A DNA stretch of 64,000 nucleotides from Mycobacterium marseillense. Lineage in GTDB: Bacteria > Actinomycetota > Actinomycetes > Mycobacteriales > Mycobacteriaceae. Shown in pieces: positions 47,033 through 55,485 of this stretch (within the stretch, counting starts at the first letter, position 1; each line of letters begins with the position of its first letter). The notes under the pieces are model-generated. The model was not told the origin of the DNA and searched no databases. It saw only the letters and a list, made by a program, of their open reading frames with translations. The position numbers and the translations under genes were made by a program. Where the stretch lies: assembly GCF_010731675.1 (NCBI RefSeq), contig NZ_AP022584.1:2294001-2358000 (forward strand), in the 5' to 3' direction.

Positions 47033-48553
47033 ATGCGCACCATCGAAGGACGCGCCGATCACGTCGTGGTGATCGGCGCCGGGCTGGCCGGCCTGTCCGC
47101 GGCCCTGCACCTGGCCGGCCGGGACCGCGCGGTCACCGTGGTGGAACGTGAGCCATGGCCGGGCGGGCGGGCCGGCCGCCTCGACATCGACGGGTACCGG
47201 ATCGACACCGGGCCAACGGTGCTCACCATGCCGGACATCATCGACGAGACGTTCGCGGCCGTCGGCGAAACTCGGTCCGACCGGCTGGAGCTGTTGGCCG
47301 TCGATCCCGCCTACCGCGCCGTGTTCGCCGACGGCAGCGCGCTCGACGTGCACAGCGATGCGGACCGGATGGCCAACGCGATCGTCGAGTTCGCCGGTTC
47401 CGGGCAGGCGGCAGGCTACCGCCGGCTGCGGGAGTGGTTGACACGGTTGTACCGCACCGAATTCGACGGGTTCATCGGTGCCAATTTCGATTCCCCGCTC
47501 TCGCTGCTCACCCCACAGCTGGCGCGGCTGACGGCGATCGGCGGCTTCCGCAAATGGGACCGGATGGTCAAGCGGCACATCAGCGATCCGCGCCTACAGC
47601 GGATCTTCACCTTCCAATCGCTGTATGCCGGGGTGGCGCCGCGTGACGCCCTGGCGGTCTACGCGGTCATCGCCTACATGGACACCATCTCGGGCGTGGT
47701 GTTTCCGCGCGGCGGCGTGCGCGCGCTGCCCGACGCGCTGGCCGCGGCGGCCGCCGATGCCGGCGTCCGATTCTGTTACGGCGCAACCGTGACCGCACTC
47801 GAACAATCCGGCGGCCGAGTCACGGCCGTACGCACCGAACAGACCGGGCGCATCTCGTGCGACGCAGTGGTGCTGACCACCGAACTGCCCCAGACCTACG
47901 CGCTGCTGGGCCGCACACCGCGTCGCCCCGTGCGGCTGCGAGCCTCACCGTCGGCGGTGGTGGCTCACCTCGGATGCCCCGCGGTCGCCCCCGACACGGC
48001 CCACCACACGATCCTGTTCGGCGGGGCCTGGGATCAGACCTTCACCGACATCATCCGCGACGGCCGGGTCATGGCCGATCCGTCGCTGCTGGTGACGCGC
48101 CCGACGGCTGGTGACCCGGCCCTGGCGCCGGAGGGGCGCGATCTGCTCTACGTCCTGGCCCCGGCGCCGAACCTGGAGCGCGGCTCCATCGACTGGTCGC
48201 GGGCCGGCGGCGCCTACACCGAGGGCCTCATCGCCCACGTTGCGGACCGGCTGCTCCCCGGATTGCGGGACGACGCAACGGTTCTCGACGTCGTCACCCC
48301 CGCCGACTGGGCCCGTCAGGGCATGGCGGCCGGCAGCCCGTTCGCGCTCGCCCACACCTTCGGGCAGACCGGACCGTTCCGCCCGGCCAACATGGTCCGC
48401 GGCGTCGACAACGCGGTGCTCGCCGGGTCCTCGACGGTGCCCGGCGTCGGCGTGCCGACCACGTTGATTTCCGGGCGGCTCGCCGCGGACCGCGTCACCG
48501 GGGCCGCCGAGCGGTCAACCACCCACCTCGACATGAAAGCCGGATTGCCATGA
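47033..48553 (+). CDS. crtI: Phytoene desaturase
   Basis: The FAD-dependent desaturase converts phytoene to lycopene. The 506 residues start with the dinucleotide-binding motif VVVIGAGLAGLSAALHLAG. GRAGRLDIDGYRIDTGPTVL follows, as expected for CrtI. The C-terminal FAD motif is VLAGSSTVPGVGVPTTLISG. I take the ATG at 47033, ten bases after a GGGAG ribosome-binding site; a TTG two codons earlier is possible. The stop overlaps the crtB start by four bases (ATGA). Confidence 0.95.
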   Translation: MRTIEGRADHVVVIGAGLAGLSAALHLAGRDRAVTVVEREPWPGGRAGRLDIDGYRIDTGPTVLTMPDIIDETFAAVGETRSDRLELLAVDPAYRAVFADGSALDVHSDADRMANAIVEFAGSGQAAGYRRLREWLTRLYRTEFDGFIGANFDSPLSLLTPQLARLTAIGGFRKWDRMVKRHISDPRLQRIFTFQSLYAGVAPRDALAVYAVIAYMDTISGVVFPRGGVRALPDALAAAAADAGVRFCYGATVTALEQSGGRVTAVRTEQTGRISCDAVVLTTELPQTYALLGRTPRRPVRLRASPSAVVAHLGCPAVAPDTAHHTILFGGAWDQTFTDIIRDGRVMADPSLLVTRPTAGDPALAPEGRDLLYVLAPAPNLERGSIDWSRAGGAYTEGLIAHVADRLLPGLRDDATVLDVVTPADWARQGMAAGSPFALAHTFGQTGPFRPANMVRGVDNAVLAGSSTVPGVGVPTTLISGRLAADRVTGAAERSTTHLDMKAGLP

Positions 48554-49503
48554 TGCGCAGCGAATTGGCCGCGGCCGGCATCGACGATCCGCGGCTGCGC
48601 GAGGGGTATCGCCAGTGCCGGGAACTCAATGCCGCCCACGGCCGCACCTTCTTCCTGGCCACCCGGTTGCTCGCACCCGACCAACGGCCGCCGGTGCACG
48701 CGCTGTACGGCTTCGCCCGCTACGCCGACGATATCCTCGACGACCTCGATCCGCGGCTCGACATCTCCAGTCGTGGCAGGCGCCTGCAGCAACTCTCCGA
48801 GCGCTTCTTCTCCGACGATGCGCATCTCGACGATCCGCTGGTGGCGGCCGTGACCCACACCGTGCGCCGCTACCAGATCAGCGGCGGGCTCTTCGAGGAC
48901 TTCCTGACGTCGATGCGCATGGACCTCACGGTCACCGACTATCCAGACCGCAAAGCGCTCAACCTCTACATGCGCGGATCCGCGGAAGCGATTGGGCTGC
49001 AAGTACTCCCGATCCTGGGGACCGTCACGCCGGTCGAGGAGGCCGCCCCTCACGCCGCGGCGTTGGGCCGCGCCTTCCAACTCACCAACTTCCTGCGCGA
49101 TGTCGACGAAGATTTGGTGCGCGGCCGGGTCTACCTGCCGGCCGACGAACTCGCCGCCGACGGAGTCGATCGGGAGCTGCTGGCCTGGTGTCACACGCAC
49201 CGCCGCACCGACCCGCGGGTGCGCCGCGCCCTGGCCGCGCAGCACGAAATCGCTCGTCAGACTTATCGATTCGCCGCGGCGGGAATCGCCACGCTCGCGT
49301 GTCGCTCACGGCCGTGCGTGGCGACGGCGGCCGCCCTGTACGCGGAGATCCTGGACTGCATCGAAAAAAGCGAGTTCGCGGTGTTCGACCACCGGGCCGC
49401 CGTGGGCAAGGCTCGACGGCTTCGGGTCGCCGGTGCGGGGCTGATACGGTCGTGGCGGGCGCGAAATGGCGAGCGGGACGATCTCAACTCGGGGGCCGCA
49501 TGA
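48550..49503 (+). CDS. crtB: Phytoene synthase
   Basis: Condenses two GGPP molecules head to head into phytoene. The 317 residues carry both aspartate-rich motifs of squalene/phytoene synthases: YGFARYADDILDDLD (about residue 55-70) and LTNFLRDVDEDLVRGRVYLP (about residue 178-197). It overlaps both neighbours by four bases (ATGA at each end), indicating tight translational coupling in the crt operon. Confidence 0.97.
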   Translation: MMRSELAAAGIDDPRLREGYRQCRELNAAHGRTFFLATRLLAPDQRPPVHALYGFARYADDILDDLDPRLDISSRGRRLQQLSERFFSDDAHLDDPLVAAVTHTVRRYQISGGLFEDFLTSMRMDLTVTDYPDRKALNLYMRGSAEAIGLQVLPILGTVTPVEEAAPHAAALGRAFQLTNFLRDVDEDLVRGRVYLPADELAADGVDRELLAWCHTHRRTDPRVRRALAAQHEIARQTYRFAAAGIATLACRSRPCVATAAALYAEILDCIEKSEFAVFDHRAAVGKARRLRVAGAGLIRSWRARNGERDDLNSGAA

Positions 49504-49823
49504 GCGATCGGTGGCAATACCTTGTGGTCCTGGCCGCATGCCTGGCGATCACCGCACCGCTCGAGGCGTTGGGCCCCGGCGTCTACCGACAATGGCGACG
49601 CCTCATCAAGGCGGTGCTGCCGGTCGCCGCGGTGTTTTTGATCTGGGATGAGATCGCCGTCGCCGCGCACGTGTGGACCTATGACGGCGCGTACCTCAGC
49701 GGCCTGGGCATCCCGTTTCGGGTGCCGATCGAAGAGGTGCTGTTCTTTTTCGTCATCCCGGTATGCGCGCTGCTCACCTACAACGCCGTGAGCGCCATCC
49801 TGGCGAAGGTGCGCCGGCGATGA
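49500..49823 (+). CDS. crtYc: Lycopene beta-cyclase subunit CrtYc
   Basis: A 107-residue, three-helix membrane protein, one half of the actinobacterial heterodimeric lycopene cyclase. Membrane segments are LVVLAACLAITAPLEALG, AVLPVAAVFLIWDEIAVAAH and VLFFFVIPVCALLTYNAVSA. The family's acidic PxEE motif is present as VPIEEVLFFFVIP. It overlaps crtB and crtYd by four bases each. Together the two subunits cyclise both ends of lycopene to beta-carotene. Confidence 0.93.
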   Translation: MSDRWQYLVVLAACLAITAPLEALGPGVYRQWRRLIKAVLPVAAVFLIWDEIAVAAHVWTYDGAYLSGLGIPFRVPIEEVLFFFVIPVCALLTYNAVSAILAKVRRR

Positions 49824-50131
49824 CCGGCCTGGGTTACACCCTGCCCGCCGCGTTGGCGGTATTCGCCGTCTGCGCATTGGAATTGGCGCTGTTGCGAACC
49901 GGGCTGTTCCGCCGGCCGGCCTACTGGCTGTCGATGCTGATCGTTCTCGGATTCCAGATACCGGTCGACGGATGGCTGACCAAGCTCAGCTCGCCCATCG
50001 TCATCTACGACGACCGGCAGCTGAGCGGGGCGCGCTTCCCGTTCGACATCCCGGTCGAAGACTTTCTGTTCGGCTTCGCGTTGGTCACCGCGGTGCTGCT
50101 GCTGTGGGAGCGGCAACGTGCGCGTCGGTGA
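49820..50131 (+). CDS. crtYd: Lycopene beta-cyclase subunit CrtYd
   Basis: The 103-residue partner of CrtYc, with helices ALAVFAVCALELALLRTG, YWLSMLIVLGFQIPVDGWL and DFLFGFALVTAVLLLWE. The conserved acidic motif is IPVEDFLFGF. The ATG at 49820 overlaps the crtYc stop. Its 3' end overlaps the following methyltransferase start by 14 bases. Confidence 0.93.
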   Translation: MTGLGYTLPAALAVFAVCALELALLRTGLFRRPAYWLSMLIVLGFQIPVDGWLTKLSSPIVIYDDRQLSGARFPFDIPVEDFLFGFALVTAVLLLWERQRARR

Positions 50132-50843
50132 TGCGGGGCGCGCCCCCGGCGATCTGGCGGCGGCGTTCGACGCGGGCGCCGCGGCCTACGACCGGCTGGT
50201 CGGCGCCAGCCCCGGCTACCACGAACAGTTGCTGTTGACGGCGCGCCGGATGCGGATTTCGGCCCGCGGCAAGGGCTTACGGTTGCTCGACGCCGGGTGC
50301 GGAACGGGCGCTTCGACGGCCGCCCTGCTCGCCGTCGCGCCCCACGCCGACATCGTCGCCGTGGACGCGTCGCGCGGCATGCTCGACGCGGCACGCGCGA
50401 AGGACTGGCCCGCCACGGTGCGCTTCGTCCACACACCCGTCGAACAACTGGCAGAGCAGGGGATCACCGGGCCGTTCGACGGGATCCTGGCCGCCTACCT
50501 GATCCGCAACGTCGCTGACCGCGACGACCAGCTGCGCAAGTTCCGCATGCTGTTGCGCCCGGGTGGCACCCTGGCGGTGCACGAGTATTCGGTGCGCGAC
50601 TCCCCCGGCGCCACCCGCATCTGGCACGCGGTCTGTTGGGGCATCATCATCCCGTCCGGGTGGTGGCGGACCCGGGACACCACGCTGTACCGCTACCTGT
50701 GGCGTAGCGTCCTCGCGTTCGACGGCGCCGCCCGGTTCCGCACCCGCCTCGCCGACGCCGGCTTCACCGCCGTGCACAGCGAGACCATGCCCGGCTGGGA
50801 AGCCAACATCGTGCACACCTTCCTGGCGGATGCGCCGTCATGA
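50118..50843 (+). CDS. SAM methyltransferase of the crt operon (CrtT-like)
   Basis: A 241-residue class I methyltransferase of the UbiE type: RLLDAGCGTGASTAALLA (SAM motif I), IVAVDASRGMLDAARA, and LRPGGTLAVHEYSVRD. In Streptomyces the isorenieratene cluster also contains a methyltransferase-like gene (crtT) beside crtU, and the position here matches. Its precise substrate is not established. GTG start at 50118 inside the end of crtYd; the stop overlaps the crtU start by four bases. Confidence 0.82.
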   Translation: MRVGDAGRAPGDLAAAFDAGAAAYDRLVGASPGYHEQLLLTARRMRISARGKGLRLLDAGCGTGASTAALLAVAPHADIVAVDASRGMLDAARAKDWPATVRFVHTPVEQLAEQGITGPFDGILAAYLIRNVADRDDQLRKFRMLLRPGGTLAVHEYSVRDSPGATRIWHAVCWGIIIPSGWWRTRDTTLYRYLWRSVLAFDGAARFRTRLADAGFTAVHSETMPGWEANIVHTFLADAPS

Positions 50844-52372
50844 CCGCGCCCACCGATCGGCGCCGCCGAACACTGCCCGCGCCAACGGGATTGCCCGACG
50901 CCGGCGCGCTGCCGTCGCGTCCGCGGGTCGCCGTCGTCGGCGGCGGGATCGCGGGCCTGGCCGCCGCCACCGGACTCGCTGAGCGTGGCGTCGCCGTCGA
51001 CGTCATCGAACGCGAAGACTACCTCGGCGGTCGGGTCGGGGGCTGGACAGAGCGCGACGGCAGCGTCGACCTCGCGATGAACCGCGGCTTCCATGCGTTC
51101 TTCCGGCAGTACTACAACCTGCGCGCCCTGCTGAGACGGATTGATCCCCGATTGCGGATGCTCACTGCCGTCGAGGATTACCCGCTCATCGACGGGGCGG
51201 GACGACGCGACAGCTTCCGCGGGCTCCCCCGCACCCCGCCGTGGAACGCCGTCGTCTTCGCGGCGCGCAGTCCGACGTTTCGACTTCGCGACTTCACCCG
51301 CATCGACGCCCGCGCCGCCGCGCCACTGGCCGCGGTTTCGGTGCCCGACACCTACGAGCGGCTCGACCACACCGACGCCGCGGCTTTCCTCGAGGACATC
51401 CGATTCCCCGAGGCCGCACGGCATCTGGCGTTCGAGGTGTTCTCCCGCAGCTTCTTCGCCGATCCCGCCAGGCTGTCCGCGGCCGAGTTGGCGACGATGT
51501 TCCACATCTACTTCCTGGGGTCGGCCGAGGGGTTGATCTTCGATGTCCCGTGCGCGAATTACGACAGCGCGCTGTGGCAACCCTTGTGCGGCTACCTCGA
51601 AGGGCGCGGGGTGCGGTTTCGGCTCGGCACCAGCGCCCTGAGCATCGAGACGGACGCGGCGGGGCGCTTTCGCGTGCACACCAATTCGGACGAGCAGCTC
51701 CACGTCGACGCGGTGGTGCTGGCCACCGATGTCGCCGGTCTGCAGCGGATCGTTGCCGCGTCGAGCGACCTGGGCACCGAAGGCTGGCGGGCCCAGATCT
51801 CGCGGCTGCGGGCCGCGCCGCCGTTCGCCGTGCACCGGTTCTGGCTCGACCGTCCCGTGTCGGCACGACGGCCGGCGTTTCTGGGCACGGCCGGGCACAA
51901 GCCCGTGGACAACATCAGCGTGCTGGAACGCTACGAACGCGAGGCCAGCACGTGGGCGCGCGCGCAGCACGGTTCCGTGGTCGAATTGCATTCCTACGCC
52001 CTGGATTCGGCACCGTCGCGCGCCACCGCGCTACGCCAGCTGCACATGGTGTACCCGGAAACAGCGACGGCACAGATCCTTCACGAGCGGCTGCTGCACC
52101 GCAGCGACTGCCCGCTCTTCGCCCCGGGCACCTATCCCGACCGCCCCGCGGTGATCACCCCGGCGCCGGGCCTGGTGCTGGCCGGCGACGCCATCCGGAT
52201 CGACCTGCCGGTGGCGCTGATGGAGCGCGCCGCCACCACCGGCTGGTACGCCTCGAACCAACTGCTCAACCGCTGGGGACTGGCCGGCCACCCGTTGTCC
52301 ACGGTGCCCACCCAGGGCCGCTCACCACTACTGCGATGGCTCGCCACCCGCGAGGGAGCCGCCCGACGATGA
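50840..52372 (+). CDS. crtU: Carotene desaturase/methyltransferase (CrtU-like, aromatising)
   Basis: An FAD oxidoreductase of the CrtI/CrtU family, 510 residues. The FAD motif is VAVVGGGIAGLAAATGLAE, preceded by a 29-residue extension. Characteristic of CrtU are LAMNRGFHAFFRQYYNLRAL, FHIYFLGSAEGLIFDVP and the C-terminal LVLAGDAIRIDLPVALMERA. CrtU turns beta-ionone rings of beta-carotene into aromatic rings, giving isorenieratene (leprotene of mycobacteria). Placement after the beta-cyclase genes agrees. It overlaps both neighbours by four bases. Confidence 0.85.
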   Translation: MTAPTDRRRRTLPAPTGLPDAGALPSRPRVAVVGGGIAGLAAATGLAERGVAVDVIEREDYLGGRVGGWTERDGSVDLAMNRGFHAFFRQYYNLRALLRRIDPRLRMLTAVEDYPLIDGAGRRDSFRGLPRTPPWNAVVFAARSPTFRLRDFTRIDARAAAPLAAVSVPDTYERLDHTDAAAFLEDIRFPEAARHLAFEVFSRSFFADPARLSAAELATMFHIYFLGSAEGLIFDVPCANYDSALWQPLCGYLEGRGVRFRLGTSALSIETDAAGRFRVHTNSDEQLHVDAVVLATDVAGLQRIVAASSDLGTEGWRAQISRLRAAPPFAVHRFWLDRPVSARRPAFLGTAGHKPVDNISVLERYEREASTWARAQHGSVVELHSYALDSAPSRATALRQLHMVYPETATAQILHERLLHRSDCPLFAPGTYPDRPAVITPAPGLVLAGDAIRIDLPVALMERAATTGWYASNQLLNRWGLAGHPLSTVPTQGRSPLLRWLATREGAARR

Positions 52373-53373
52373 AGATCCGCGACCAGCTGCATGAGCTGCG
52401 GGCACGGTCCAAAGACTGGCCCCTGCAGGTGATCCCGCGCGCGTCGTGGGCCGATCAGCGTCCGACCTATCGCGACGCACAACCCGCCATCATCGAGGCC
52501 GCGCTGCGACGCTCCCAGCACCGGCCGACCGGCAACTGGTATGCGTTCGCCGCCAGCCGGCAGGTCGTCGGAGAGCGACCGTTGGGCGCGCGGGTCGCCG
52601 GCGTCGAAGTCGTCGCCTGGCGCGACGAGCAGTACCGGCTCTGCGTGGGACCGCGCAGTTGCCCCCACCTAGGGGCCGACCTCGCCACCGGCCAGGTGCA
52701 CCGGGGCGCGCTGGTGTGCCGGTGGCACGGGCTGACCCTAGACGGGCGCGCCCGTGAATTCGGTTGGAGCCCACTGCCCGGTCACGACGACGGCACCCTG
52801 GCCTGGGTGCGGCTCGACGCGGTCGGACGCGAGGCACCGCTGGAGCGTCCGCTGATTCCACCCCGGCCGACCGGCGACACCCTGGCCGCCGTCGCCCGCC
52901 TGGAAGGCGTCTGCGAGCCGATCGACGTCATTGCCAACCGGCTTGATCCGTGGCACGGCGCATGGTTTCACCCTTACTCGTTCACCCGCCTCGAGGTGCT
53001 CACCACGCCGACCGAACACACCGACCGCTTCTTGGTGGCGGTGACCTTCCGGATGGGACGGCTGGGGGTGCCCGTCGTCGCGGAGTTCAGTTGCCCGGAG
53101 GCCCGCACGATCGTCATGCGCATCGTGGATGGCGAAGGGTCGGGCAGCGTCGTCGAAACCCACGCCACCCCAATCAGTTCAGGCCCCGATGGCCGTCCCC
53201 GCACCGCCGTCCTCGAGGCCACCATCGCGCATTCGGACAGGCCCGGGTTCAAGCGGGCGTCTCGGGTGGCGCCGCTGATCACACCGCTCATGCGCTTCGC
53301 GTCGAGCAGGCTCTGGCGCGACGACCTCGCCTACGCCGAACGCCGCTATCAGGTGCGCACGGCACGCGGATGA
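52369..53373 (+). CDS. Rieske [2Fe-2S] protein, last gene of the crt operon
   Basis: The 334 residues contain a Rieske cluster site with both pairs of ligands: SCPHLGAD (Cys and His, about residue 96-103) and LVCRWHGLTL (Cys and His, about 114-123). The C-terminal two thirds have the hydrophobic pattern of a ligand domain (FHPYSFTRLEVLTTPTEHTD) but lack an obvious mononuclear iron 2-His-1-Asp motif. It may be an oxygenase or electron-transfer component modifying the aromatic carotenoid, for instance by hydroxylation. ATG start at 52369 overlaps crtU by four bases. Confidence 0.82.
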   Translation: MKIRDQLHELRARSKDWPLQVIPRASWADQRPTYRDAQPAIIEAALRRSQHRPTGNWYAFAASRQVVGERPLGARVAGVEVVAWRDEQYRLCVGPRSCPHLGADLATGQVHRGALVCRWHGLTLDGRAREFGWSPLPGHDDGTLAWVRLDAVGREAPLERPLIPPRPTGDTLAAVARLEGVCEPIDVIANRLDPWHGAWFHPYSFTRLEVLTTPTEHTDRFLVAVTFRMGRLGVPVVAEFSCPEARTIVMRIVDGEGSGSVVETHATPISSGPDGRPRTAVLEATIAHSDRPGFKRASRVAPLITPLMRFASSRLWRDDLAYAERRYQVRTARG

Positions 53374-53595
53374 TTCACAGCGGTGCCCGTCAAAGAATCG
53401 TCGGATCAATTCCGTATCCGGATCCGCCTCGGCCGTCACGAGGCGCTACGCTGCCGCGGTCGCAGTGACCGCCGACGCGCGCAGCTGGATCCGCTTCCGG
53501 CCTCGGGCTGCATCGAACGTTATTTCGCAGGTCATTTCGTGCCGTCCGGGCGCATCGGTGCCGCGCAGGCCTTGGCATTCAGCGCGGCCGGCGCG

Positions 53596-53817
53596 TCATG
53601 GTGCGTACTCGCGCGGCGCAGCCTGCGGCCCCGGTTGCGGGCCCTCGCCGCGGACGGCTGAGCGCCGCCACAGCAGCCACCCGGTGACCAGCACAAGTGC
53701 CGCCACCACGATCGCGGCGGGCCACAGCGCCAGCTCGGCAAGCCACAAACGCCGTTGCAGCCGCAGCACTTTGCGCTGCGCGCCCCGCAGGCGTTGCGAC
53801 ATCTCGATCACGGTCAT
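53596..53817 (-). CDS. Small single-pass membrane protein, unknown
   Basis: A 73-residue ORF on the strand opposite the crt operon, starting with ATG at 53817. It has an amphipathic basic N-terminus (MSQRLRGAQRKVLRLQRRL) and one strong membrane helix (LALWPAAIVVAALVLVTGWL), then a short Pro-rich tail. Such a clean topology is unlikely by chance, but there is no family evidence. The adjacent 53374-53595 contains only weak ORFs that I do not support. Confidence 0.4.
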   Translation of the reverse strand: MTVIEMSQRLRGAQRKVLRLQRRLWLAELALWPAAIVVAALVLVTGWLLWRRSAVRGEGPQPGPQAAPREYAP

Positions 53818-53885
53818 CGCCCATCACATACCCGAGCCCCACCCGTTCAAACCACGGGCCGCCACCGGTAGTTCGGGACAAACAC

Positions 53886-53904
53886 TTGACTATTAAATAA
53901 TGAA
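53886..53904 (+). promoter_or_regulatory. AT-rich palindromic promoter-like element
   Basis: TTGACTATT-A-AATAATGAA is an imperfect palindrome (7 of 9 positions) in a short AT-rich patch 68-86 bases before the gene at 53972. TTGACT could be a -35, with TATTGC (53908-53913) 16 bases on as a weak -10. Its composition and symmetry recall the palindromes in front of crtE and mmpL, although the core sequence differs. Confidence 0.4.
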
Positions 53905-53971
53905 CCGTATTGCCGATTCGGCGCCCAGCTCAGCGGGAATGCCATAGCGGAATACGGGGGGAAGGAACGCC

Positions 53972-54403
53972 ATGAGCTTCGACAGCACCGGCGACGGCCT
54001 CATTGCGGCGGTGGGAAAAGTCACCGAGGCGCTGGAGACCATCGAACGCGCCCGGGGACACCTGTACTCCTTCCACCAACTCACCGGCCACGCCGACCTC
54101 CAGCTCGACGCGGCGGTGTCACGCTTGCACGAACTCGGCCACTCCGGTCTGGCCCAGCACATCAGCCGCGAGCTGATCGGGCGCAACGTCCTCCCGGGAC
54201 GCTGGAGCTTTCAGGTGATCGAAGACTACGACGACGGCTACTACCGTTGCTTCACGGAGATCGAACAGCTGGTGCGGACCCGACTCGCCGGTGGCCAGCG
54301 CCACCGCTACGAGATGGCGATGAAAGAGGACCGGCGCACCGCGGGCCACCCCGCCCACACCGCCTCCCCCACCGACGAATCGGCGGATGGTGAAATCCTA
54401 TGA
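53972..54403 (+). CDS. Conserved mycobacterial-type protein of unknown function
   Basis: The 143 residues form a soluble, mostly helical acidic protein with an N-terminal helix (GKVTEALETIERARGHLYSF), LQLDAAVSRLHELGHSGLAQ and the acidic/aromatic stretch FQVIEDYDDGYYRCFTEIEQ. The C-terminus is basic then disordered. I do not recognise a family. The ATG has AAGGA five bases upstream, so translation is credible. The stop overlaps the start of a 30-codon ORF. Located between the crt operon and the MarR gene, it may belong to pigment regulation, but nothing shows this. Confidence 0.7.
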   Translation: MSFDSTGDGLIAAVGKVTEALETIERARGHLYSFHQLTGHADLQLDAAVSRLHELGHSGLAQHISRELIGRNVLPGRWSFQVIEDYDDGYYRCFTEIEQLVRTRLAGGQRHRYEMAMKEDRRTAGHPAHTASPTDESADGEIL

Positions 54404-54492
54404 GCAACAGAGAATTCGACGAGGGCAAACATCGACGAGAGTCCCTGGCGCTACTCGTTGATGAACTGGGTCACGACCCCGCGACGTCGTGA
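54400..54492 (+). CDS. Short coupled ORF (30 residues)
   Basis: An ATG overlapping the preceding stop (ATGA, 54400-54403) opens a 30-residue hydrophilic ORF (MSNREFDEGKHRRESLALLV then DELGHDPATS). Four-base overlaps of this kind mark most coupled genes in this island, which supports translation. There is no family evidence, and a chance ORF cannot be excluded. Confidence 0.35.
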   Translation: MSNREFDEGKHRRESLALLVDELGHDPATS

Positions 54493-54627
54493 CGCCGCCG
54501 CCGACCACCGGCTAAGCCACGGTGATCCGGTGGGGATGTCGTAGGCTGATGGCCACCGACCGGACCAGGCCGCGCGCAGCGGTCCCGAAACGCAGGTCGG
54601 CGTGTCTTGCAAGAAGGATGCGGGTAA

Positions 54628-55194
54628 GTGACCAAGCGCGGCGCCGCTGAGCGGCGAACGGACCGAGCCGAACTCGAGAAGTTGATGTCGGCCGACATGC
54701 GTGCGATCACAGCGCAGTCCGACCGGATCGGCCGGCACTTCGCGCGGCAAAACGAGGTCAGCGGCACCGACTTCCACGCGCTGCTGCACATCATGGTCGC
54801 CGAAACCGCCGGAACGCCTTTGACGGCGGCGCAACTACGGAGGCGCATGGATGTCTCGCCCGCCGCGATCACCTATCTGGTGGACCGCATGATCGACGCC
54901 GGGCACGTCCGGCGCGAACCGGACCCGCAGGACCGCCGCAAGACGCTGCTGCGCTACGAGAAACCGGGAATGGCGCTGGCGCGCTCATTCTTCACGCCGC
55001 TGGGCGCCGAGCTGCATACCGCCCTCGCCGACCTGCCCGACCGCGACTTGGCCGCCGCCCACCGGGTTTTCGCAGCGATGATCGAGGCGATGTCCACCTT
55101 CGAATCCACGCTCACCCCCCCGGCCCCCAAACGGCCGGCCGCCCCCGAGGGCAAGCGCACCCCCGCGAAAGGCCGCGGCAGCGCCGTGCGTTGA
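54628..55194 (+). CDS. MarR family transcriptional regulator (CrtR-like candidate)
   Basis: The 188 residues hold a winged helix-turn-helix: FHALLHIMVAETAGTPLTAA, then QLRRRMDVSPAAITYLVDRM and IDAGHVRREPDPQDRRKT with the wing. A dimerisation helix follows near the C-terminus, then a basic Pro/Lys tail (about residue 165 on). In Corynebacterium a MarR-type protein, CrtR, represses the crt operon in response to isoprenoid diphosphates. By position this gene could do the same here, acting at the palindromes before crtE and between idi and mmpL. This is inference. GTG start at 54628. Confidence 0.85.
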   Translation: MTKRGAAERRTDRAELEKLMSADMRAITAQSDRIGRHFARQNEVSGTDFHALLHIMVAETAGTPLTAAQLRRRMDVSPAAITYLVDRMIDAGHVRREPDPQDRRKTLLRYEKPGMALARSFFTPLGAELHTALADLPDRDLAAAHRVFAAMIEAMSTFESTLTPPAPKRPAAPEGKRTPAKGRGSAVR

Positions 55195-55485
55195 GACGCA
55201 CCGGTTCGGCTCGTGCACCGGGTGCTCGACGGTGCGGCCCAGCAGCCGCTGCTCGATCAGATCCGCTCCGCGGGCCACAGAGTCCTTCCCGGCAATCGCC
55301 TCGATGCGCGGATCGACCGGCGCGGCGTGCGCGCCAACCGAGCGCATCGTCGAGACGCCGCCCGCCATGATGCGCACATGAACGTCGTGCCCCCGCCGGG
55401 CGAGTTCGGCCAGCTGGGCGCCGACCGGCAGCAGATGCCCGAGTGCCGGCGAGCCGTACGCCAGGATGACTGCCGCGCCGCGAAC
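55195..55485 (-). pseudogene. Remnant of a GT1/MGT-type glycosyltransferase
   Basis: Directly after the idi stop, in the same frame, the minus strand reads AAVILAYGSPALGHLLPVGA then QLAELARRG. This is the N-terminus of a UGT/MGT-family glycosyltransferase but has no start codon. After ARRG the frame is lost: one extra G in the run at the GGGG would restore HDVHVRIMAGGVSTMRSVGA and PVDPRIEAIAGKDSVARGAD. Homology-like sequence ends after about 95 residues, near the MarR gene, where a full enzyme needs about 400. So it is frameshifted and truncated. Carotenoid glycosyltransferases occur in such islands, so loss of a pigment-glycosylation step is inferred. Confidence 0.75.

Noticed and set aside
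51241..52368. N-terminal extension of the Rieske gene frame over crtU
   Set aside because: The Rieske protein starts at the ATG at 52369, overlapping the crtU stop by four bases like the rest of the operon; the extension is shadow sequence.
53383..53661. A 92-codon plus-strand ORF after the crt operon
   Set aside because: Arg-rich composition, no ribosome-binding site or topology; the opposite-strand small membrane ORF is more convincing.
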